From NCBI GenBank assembly GCA_000827205.1, contig KN832561.1:283170-347169 (forward strand): a stretch of DNA of 64,000 nt, read 5' to 3'. Below, in pieces: positions 57,800-64,000 of this stretch (position 1 is its first letter; every line of letters begins with the position of its first letter). Both the position numbers and the translations under genes were made by a program. The DNA comes from Plicaturopsis crispa FD-325 SS-3. Lineage: Eukaryota > Basidiomycota > Agaricomycetes > Amylocorticiales > Amylocorticiaceae. Below the pieces are notes generated by a model. That model was not told the DNA's origin. It ran no database searches and was given only the letters and a program-made list of their open reading frames with translations.

Positions 57800-58190
57800 T
57801 ATCGTGCTGACGTGGGTCGGAAGGATGAACTGGAGCTAATCGCAAGACGAGGTGGGTTGTCTGTCTTTCGATGCAGGACAGACGCGGCGACGAAGGTGTA
57901 CTTATACTTTGCGGAGACGGCGAGCTGACACCGCTGTGCACGGGCGGATGCGAGGCCTCGGTCATGGGGACGCCGCATACACACAATGACCTGGCCCGAG
58001 GCACCGACGAGTGAATTGCGGGCTCTCGAGGCACTCCAGAAAGTACGGCTGAGAGGCCTCGGCCGGGGAGATGAAACAATATATGTGTATTGGCGATGCC
58101 AGCTGAGGGGGAGACCCGCGTGCACAGATGGCTGGGCGCAACAGTAATATGAGGCGATGTACCCGTTCATGACGGAGTCGGACCGTCACT
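57800..58190 (-). promoter_or_regulatory. Conserved promoter of Kre9-like copy 1
   Basis: A TATAAG box (minus strand, 57906-57901) lies about 100 nt before the ATG, followed by GCATCGAAAGAC. Further upstream the sequence GAGAGCCCGCAATTCACTCG (near 58015-58035) and other blocks match 63165-63534, upstream of copy 3, in order and spacing. Confidence 0.7.
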
Positions 58191-59031
58191 GCAGGGATTT
58201 CGAGTCGATGGTGTCATAGATAGTCCGTTCTATGCACGCACCCCCGACTTTGAATCGGAGTAAGTACGTGGAGATCCTGATAGAAAAGGTTTGTGAGTAC
58301 AAAAATCAATTACGGCGACGTACGTTCGGCGGGGATGCGTTGCACTTCAATTCCTGGATACTCGGTTTTCAGTAATATAGAGTGCGCCTGGAAGCTGTAC
58401 GAGCAGGACATCGATCGCGCACTGCAGAACAGCCGCTGCCAAGAGAGAAAACGCGTGCTAGATCTGGATGAAGGAAGGAACCCTCCCGGCGTTCCAGACG
58501 CAGGAGGAGCGCGTTTGGTCCCCGACGTGCTACTAGTAGTTTGCCGAGATGACATTGAAAGCTTTAAGTTTGAGGGCACTCACGGATGCCCCTTGCAGCT
58601 GTGCAGTCGTACAATGAGTTCGAGTGTACAAGATGATGAGAGCGGAGGCAAATGGATCGGTATGAACGTTTGTGGCATGGACGTCGTCGACGGCCGAGGT
58701 CAGTCGAATGGTAGGTATGTACTTCACAAGCCCGATCATCTACGCTGAAGTTCCAAGTTCGCCAGTGCTCATGCCGAGATAAAACGATAAGTGTAAATTG
58801 TGCCAGAAGGAAATACAGAGTATTATCACAAACACGTGCACAACAAAACCATGTCCGTATCAAAGCAAGTCCAAGAGAGTCCAAAAAGTCCGCGCGTAAA
58901 ATCATTCGTGTGTGGATGCGCTCAAGAAAGAGCAGTCCGTAAGTATTCGTGTGTCGTGTGCCCTTTGGTGAGCGGGGGTGTACAACTAGCCGACGGAGGG
59001 CGGTCGACTAGCTGAGCGAGCAACCGATCGA
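58191..59031. other. Interval between Kre9-like copies 1 and 2
   Basis: 841 bp. ORFs of 150 codons (plus, 58293-58748) and about 110 codons (minus) overlap antisense, but neither has protein-like features that I trust. No other structure seen. Confidence 0.4.
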
Positions 59032-59687
59032 TTAGTCGATCGAGAACTCGGGGCTGATGTTGCCAGAGTCGCCGAACACTAGAAATGAGGAATTCATGAG
59101 CGTGAATACTACATATTAGATTGCGTCGTGTACTCACAGACGAGCTCGTAGTCGCTGCGCGGCTCGATGTAGTCCGGCACCTGCACCTCAATGCGCCCGA
59201 GCAGGATGTCGAAGCCCTGCGCCAGTTGAACTGTATACATCGCACATTTGCAATGAGCTGAATTCTAATATAATGGGTGGGAAGGGTTGCTCACTGGGGT
59301 CGGTGGCGTTGTTGGCGCGGATGAGGTTGATAATGCCGTATTTGTTCGTGATGTTCACGGGCGCGTTCGAGGTGTCCCTACATGCATCGTCAAAACGTCA
59401 GCTTATGAACGGATGTGCGGAGCCGCCGCAGATTTGCGCGTACCAGGTGACGTTGTGCGTCTGTGGGCACGTTGCGGTTAGCGTCGAGTGTCGGGAAGAG
59501 GGAAGAGAGGGTAGGTGCGTACCTGGCCTCGGTACCACTGTGTGCCCGCGTGCGGGTACGTGATGGGCGGCACGAACACGTCGAGCGCGCTCCTCACCAC
59601 GGGGAGGGCCGCGACGGATGAGAAGAGGGACATCAGCCCGACAAAGAGGGCGAGGACGAAGGACATGAGGGGGGTCGTGAACTGCAT
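59032..59687 (-). CDS. Kre9/KNH-like small secreted protein, copy 2
   Basis: The same five-exon plan as copy 1, including the 17-nt exon (ACGCACAACGTCACCTG, near 59441-59457). The signal region is longer (MQFTTPLMSFVLALFVGLMS, then LFSSVAALP). The mature part starts VRSALDVFVPPITYPHAG. The C-terminus reads SGNISPEFSID before TAA at 59032-59034. The Ig-like core Q-W-Y-R-G-Q-T-H-N-V-T-W is unchanged, so all copies keep the fold. A TATAAG box is present upstream on the minus strand (59787-59782) followed by GCATCGAAAG, as in the other copies. It is probably a secreted cell-wall-associated protein; no activity is known. Confidence 0.85.
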
Positions 59688-61267
59688 ACTCAGTAGTATT
59701 GACGTGAGATGCTAGTGTTGGCGTAAGACTGAACGAATTGTGTAACTTTCGATGCAGGACATACGCAGCGAGGGAGGGGTACTTATACGCTACCAGAGAC
59801 GGGGAGGCGATACCGCGATGGGATCGACAGGGGCTAGATGAGTCCGCGTATGTCAGTTCTCGGTCATGTGTGTGCCGCGGTGCACCTTCTCTCGGCGCCG
59901 CAGAGCAAATCGCGCATCTGTCATGGCGTTCGAGAATGTGCCAGAGTGCAGCGAAGAAGTGTCTGCGCGCCGCACGGCACTCGAATGAAGGGGATGGGAC
60001 AGCATGTAACGGCGATGGATGGGCGGTGATGTGAACATAACAAACTGTCTTTGCCGAAAGGCGGTTATTCAAGTCGTCTGACATGGAGGAGTCTGAGAGG
60101 CCCTCCAGAGGAGAAAAGCTCAGCGCACTGGGTGCGGTCAGTCTACGCCTCCGAGGGTGAAGAACTGACGAATTCAGTCATTTTTAACGGAGATATTTGC
60201 TGTCCGCAAGTTTTCCGTGACATGATCAGGAGCACAGACTGGCTACGGCCTAGCACAAAATCGAGCTCTTGAAATATCTGTTGGTCATGCTGAGAGTCAG
60301 CTCGTAGATGCGTTGAGCAGACAAAACGGAATAGACGCACCCAGTATACACGCTCGCTGTGACGTGTACAAATATTGGCCCTCTGGTCCAACTCTGGTCT
60401 GGATCGAAAAGAGGCGTGACAGACTTACGCGTCCTTGCGCTACGGCCGGCCATATGTCACCTCGATGGGGAGGTACATGCCAATGAACTCCGTATCGAGA
60501 CGCGATTGAAGCTCGAAGGCGTTAGTGTGAAGAATCTTCCGAATCGGAGTGCGAGAGACAAACGGCGCGTGAAACCGCAATCGAAACATCTGCCACACAC
60601 CGCACAGAGCATTAGGCAAGTTAAGTAGTCAGACTCATATGTAGTGCATAGCAAATTGCAGAGCGTCGAGTTGTGGCAAGCCGTAGCGAGCTGAGACGGG
60701 GAGGAAAAGAATTTGGGCAGGAGATAGGGGCTTTTTATTTTCCTCCGTGAACGCGTCAATCAACTCGCCGCCGACGTCGCGTCTTGGTCTTGACTCTCAT
60801 CGCCAACAGCATCTTCGAAACTTGTAGGCTACTTGCCATGATGTACTATGGCCGCCCCGTACCAAATCCTATAAATGCGCTTGCGGTCTCATATTGACTG
60901 GGTCAATGCACAATTTCAGACTGCCACGCCGCGGTCACGGACTGCACGGTGAGATATGTTCAAGCTGCTGTCTTGCCAAAGTAAACGGTGCTTACAGTAT
61001 TGTCGCGCAGTCTTTGACCGTTTCTCTGCCCATTTCATAGACATCGCGTAGAAAAAACTGGTGCAACGGCTAGATTTGTTGCAAGTACTCGATGAGCTTA
61101 TAAGTGACGTCAGGGCGCAAAACCCCACTTTTGGCCTTTCAAAAGCCGCAAATCGACTTTCGCTTTTGCTTCCACCATTTTCTCTTCCTACCAGCTCACC
61201 GTTCACGACAGCGACAGCGAAACATAGCGAGAGGCAACAAAACAGCGACAACGATAGTGAGACAGTC
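59688..61267. other. Divergent interval between Kre9-like copy 2 and the DUF3429 gene
   Basis: 1.6 kb. Contains the TATA-bearing promoter of copy 2 (59688-59830) and the promoter of the DUF3429 gene. Short ORFs at 60250-60760 on both strands show no family features. No repeat was found. Confidence 0.4.
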
Positions 61268-62431
61268 ATGAATACTCTCCTACGCGCATCCATACGCGCC
61301 CCGCTCGCACTTCGGCGTCCCCTGCTGCTTCAAAAATCCAACCTGCAGCGGCCGACTACCTTGTGGCATGCCCGCACAGTCGCAAACGCCGTCTCAGGTC
61401 GACCAGGCAGCCAGTCCGTAGAGCACGCAGCCACAAACGTCCGCGAGGAGGTCGGCAACGCCGCCTCTGACCTCGCCGCGTCCATCGCAGGCGCAAACAT
61501 GACCCAGGACGCCATCAAGCCCGAGAACCGCACATTCGTACGTCCCACCATACTACGCTTATAATCTCGCGCCCACGTTAACGATGAACGTGCAGCTGGG
61601 CATAACGAGCGCGGTGGCGACGGCGGTGCCCACGCCGTACATGGTCATGGGTCTCGCGGGCGGCCTTCCCTACCTCGGCGCCTCTGGGACCACCGTCTAC
61701 CTCGCGCACCAGGCCGGCCAGGCCGCGTCTGGCGTGATCACTAGCATCGACCCCGGCGTCGCCCTCACCGTGCTCGACCAGGCGCTCAACATCCAGGTCA
61801 CGTACGGTGCGGTGATGCTCTCGTTCCTCGGCGCGCTGCACTGGGGCATGGAGTTCGCGGGCCTCGGCGGGCACAAGGGCTACCCGCGCCTCCTTCTCGG
61901 CGCAGCGCCCATCCTCATCGCGTGGCCCACGCTCGCGCTGCAGCCCACCTCCGCGCTCATCGCACAGTGGCTCGGCTTCACATTCCTCTGGTGGGCCGAC
62001 CTCAAGGCTACCGGCGCCGGATGGAGTGCGTCCCTCCTCATAATGTCCCTTCCCTCCCTGCTAACCAAATGAACTCGCAGCACCGGCATGGTATTCCCAA
62101 TACCGCTTCTACCTCTCCATCCTCGTCGGCACATGGTACGTCCACCTCCTTTCCCCTCATCCCTGGCGTGCACAAAGCTAATTGAGACACGGATAGCATA
62201 ATCGGATCGCTCGCGGGCACGTCGTACTGGGGGCCCGTCGCAGGACACGGGCTGCTCGCGCACGACCTCGACCTCGTGCGCGCGGAGCGTAAGCGCGCAC
62301 GGCCTGAACGCAGCGGCGTCGTCGGCGGGGAGGTGGAGGCGAGCGAGGCGGCGGAGGATGGGGACGGGTATGTTGTGCTTAGGGCGAAGAAGACAGAGGG
62401 CGAGGGGGAAGGCGAGGAGAAGAGCGAGTGA
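61268..62431 (+). CDS. DUF3429 (TMEM69-like) mitochondrial inner-membrane protein
   Basis: Four exons (61268-61537, 61596-62025, 62081-62135, 62197-62431) give 329 residues. An Arg-rich amphipathic N-terminus without acidic residues (MNTLLRASIRAPLALRRPLL) is a likely mitochondrial presequence. Helices follow: PYMVMGLAGGLPYLG, T-Y-G-A-V-M-L-S-F-L-G-A-L-H-W-G-M-E (the DUF3429 core F-x-G-x-x-H-W-G), LLLGAAPILIAWPTLAL, LIAQWLGFTFLWWADL and W-Y-x-x-Y-R-F-Y-L-S-I-L-V-G. Human TMEM69 belongs to the same family; no function is established. The C-terminal tail is acidic (EGEGEGEEKSE) and probably exposed. The second exon starts after a CAG acceptor at 61595. Confidence 0.88.
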
Positions 62432-63164
62432 GGGGAGAGGTGAAAATGGCAGCGGAGTGAAAGGCTTGTCCCTGGTTTCAATTGTTTGCGTCTTCTTGGA
62501 CTGCAGTGTACGATGCTGACGGACGTTTCATTGTGTATAACCAAATATTAGCCGTGTATCATATTTTGCAGATATTCAACTCTGCCTTGAACTCGCATAC
62601 GTGACGCGTGACGCCACACCTCCCGTCGGCGTTCAATTCCAGACCATGATCATGAGCAATCTCGTTTCCCTCCTTCATCTTGCACATACATACACTGACG
62701 CTCATATGACTGCACAGCTGCAAGGGGCCCTCAATCACCCCATCCCTTAGCTTTCGAATTCAATGTCGTTTCGGCGAACCACGCCGGGGACCAAACCCGC
62801 TCCTCGAGCCTCGAACGCCGGTTTATCCAGATTCAGCGCGCGCTTTTGGTCTTGGTCTTGGCAGCAGCAGCAGCGAATTTCGCGTCATTCGGTTTGCATT
62901 GCGCGATCGTATATGTCCTGGTCCTGGTCCTGCTCTCTCGGAGACTACATTGAAAGGATGCTCCAGCAAATTAATGAGTTCCTGTCTCCGAGCGAGTCTA
63001 TCCTGGCTCTCGCTCGCAGCCTAGGCAAGCCCCGCCGTCTCGCTGCTCGATGTCGACTCTCTACTGACTTACAATGTCCTCTCTCTCAGGACAATCTGCG
63101 CGTACTCTGAGGCAGGAGTGCGCACATATACCGGCCTGCTCACCCCGCACGCGACCACCCATTG
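62432..63164. other. Interval before Kre9-like copy 3
   Basis: 733 bp. An ORF at 62763-63110 begins MSFRRTTPGTKPAPRASNAG, faintly like an Elongator ELP4 N-terminus, but the rest does not fit and I do not call a gene. The short CTTGGTCTTGGCAGCAGCAG low-complexity run lies near 62850. Confidence 0.35.
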
Positions 63165-63534
63165 GAAATCAGCCTCTCTGGTTTCGTCATGAACGGTCCC
63201 TTGCCTCATATCCTATCCATCGTCGCGCCCAGGTGCACGCGAGTCTCCTCTCCCTCAGCTAATACAATACACGAAGGCCGTTTCATCTCCCCGGCCTCGG
63301 CCTCGCACTGGAATACCTTGAAAGTTGAGAGCCCGCAATTCACTCGTCGGTGTCCCGGGCCAGGCTAATGTGCGCATGCAGCGTCCCCATGACTGATACC
63401 TCGCATCCGCGGTGTCAGCTCCCCGACCCCGCAGAGTATAAGTACCCCTCCCTCGTCGCGTCTTTTCAGCATCGAAAGACCACCTCGTCTTGCGATTCGC
63501 ATTAGTATCAGCTCATCCTCACCATAGCACGATA
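63165..63534 (+). promoter_or_regulatory. Conserved promoter of Kre9-like copy 3
   Basis: A TATAAG box at 63437-63442 is followed by TACCCCTCCCTCGTCGCG and GCATCGAAAGAC. Upstream blocks (GTCATGAACGG, TTTCATCTCCCCGGCC, GAGAGCCCGCAATTCACTCG, GCGTCCCCATGAC) match the minus-strand sequence 58190-57800 in order. Near-identical promoters in opposite orientation indicate an inverted segmental duplication. Confidence 0.7.
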
Positions 63535-64000
63535 ATGCAGCTCACAGCATCCCTCGCGTCCCTCGTCCTCGCCGCCGCGTCCACCGCCGCCCTTGCGGTC
63601 CCCGCGGCGCGCAGCGCGCTCGACGTGTTCGTACCGCCCATCACGTACCCGCACGCGGGCACGCAGTGGTACCGAGGCCAGGTACGCGCCTACCCTCTCC
63701 CCCCTCTCCCCCACACTCGACGCTAACCGCAACGTGCCCACAGACGCACAACGTCACCTGGTACGCCTGACGCGCCCCCGCGCGCAGTTGATGGTCTAAT
63801 TTCTTGATGCAGGGACACCTCGAACGCGCCGGTGAACATCACGAACCGCTACGGCGAGATCGACCTCGTCCGCGCGGGCAACGTCTCGGACCCCGGTGAG
63901 TCCTCCCTCTATAGTAGCTACTTGTGTGCCGGTGTGCTCACGATGGAGTGTCGATTGCAGTGCTGCTGGCGCAGGGCTTTGACATCTTGCTCGGGCGTAT
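63535..64000 (+). CDS. Kre9/KNH-like small secreted protein, copy 3 (runs off the right edge)
   Basis: Exons 63535-63681, 63744-63760 (17 nt), 63813-63895 and 63961 onwards. The signal peptide is MQLTASLASLVLAAASTAAL. The mature N-terminus has DVFVPPITYPHAGTQWYRGQ and T-H-N-V-T-W, identical to copies 1 and 2. Then D-T-S-N-A-P-V-N-I-T-N-R-Y-G-E-I-D-L-V-R-A-G-N-V and LLAQGFDILLGR. The last exon or exons lie outside the window. It is closer to copy 1 than to copy 2 in the signal peptide and promoter. Secreted Ig-like domain protein of the Kre9/KNH type; function unknown. Confidence 0.85.

Noticed and set aside
58293-58748. 151-codon plus-strand ORF between Kre9-like copies
   Set aside because: An equally long antisense frame exists and neither has recognisable features.
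62763-63110. Possible Elongator ELP4 remnant (MSFRRTTPGTKPAPRASNAG)
   Set aside because: Only the first 20 residues recall ELP4; the P-loop-like core expected next is absent in all frames.

Overview
The window is nuclear DNA of a basidiomycete fungus, most likely a wood-decaying Agaricomycete. Genes are split by many short introns (usually 45-65 nt, GT-AG, a few GC-AG), codon use is GC-rich, and spacing is tight. The gene set also fits: a GH6 cellobiohydrolase, a tandem F-box array, RTA1-type membrane proteins, phenol-hydroxylase-like FAD monooxygenases and several small secreted proteins. No rRNA, tRNA, CRISPR array or retrovirus-like element was seen.

Layout. 0-3.4 kb: the 5' end of a Gln-rich protein (minus), a gene-poor stretch, then NAA20 (NatB catalytic subunit), convergent with IML1/DEPDC5 (GATOR1/SEACIT, 3.4-8.4 kb). 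9.3-11.0 kb: a secreted GH6 cellobiohydrolase without a cellulose-binding module. 11-14 kb: poor in recognisable genes. 14.1-15.1 kb: a conserved membrane protein, probably mitochondrial. 15.5-21.4 kb: three tandem F-box paralogues, the third broken. 21.5-30 kb: HYPK (NatA regulator) divergent from FAN1 nuclease, followed by UPF1 helicase. 31-41 kb: two RTA1 proteins and two phenol-hydroxylase-like monooxygenases. A 3' scrap of another RTA1 gene shows that an RTA1-monooxygenase pair was duplicated. 41.8-47.1 kb: a P4-ATPase lipid flippase. 49-50 kb: a small secreted protein. 50-54.4 kb: a Tourist-like MITE and two small multi-exon genes with no long ORF. 54.5-56.6 kb: a secreted protein of 13 glycine-zipper repeats. 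57-64 kb: three Kre9/KNH-like small secreted proteins with conserved promoters, flanking a DUF3429 membrane protein.

How the genes relate. Housekeeping genes (NAA20, IML1, HYPK, FAN1, UPF1, P4-ATPase, DUF3429) alternate with lineage-specific duplicated families (F-box, RTA1/monooxygenase, Kre9-like). The RTA1/monooxygenase block looks like a detoxification or export module, but that is inference. The strongest candidates for undescribed biology are the 13-repeat secreted protein and the duplicated RTA1-monooxygenase pair. Two short non-autonomous DNA transposons (one hAT-like with an 8-bp target duplication, one PIF/Harbinger-like with TTA) are intact at their ends.

Exon boundaries were worked out by hand from splice signals, reading frame and remembered family sequences. 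Lengths quoted as exact are those where the exon sum kept frame throughout.
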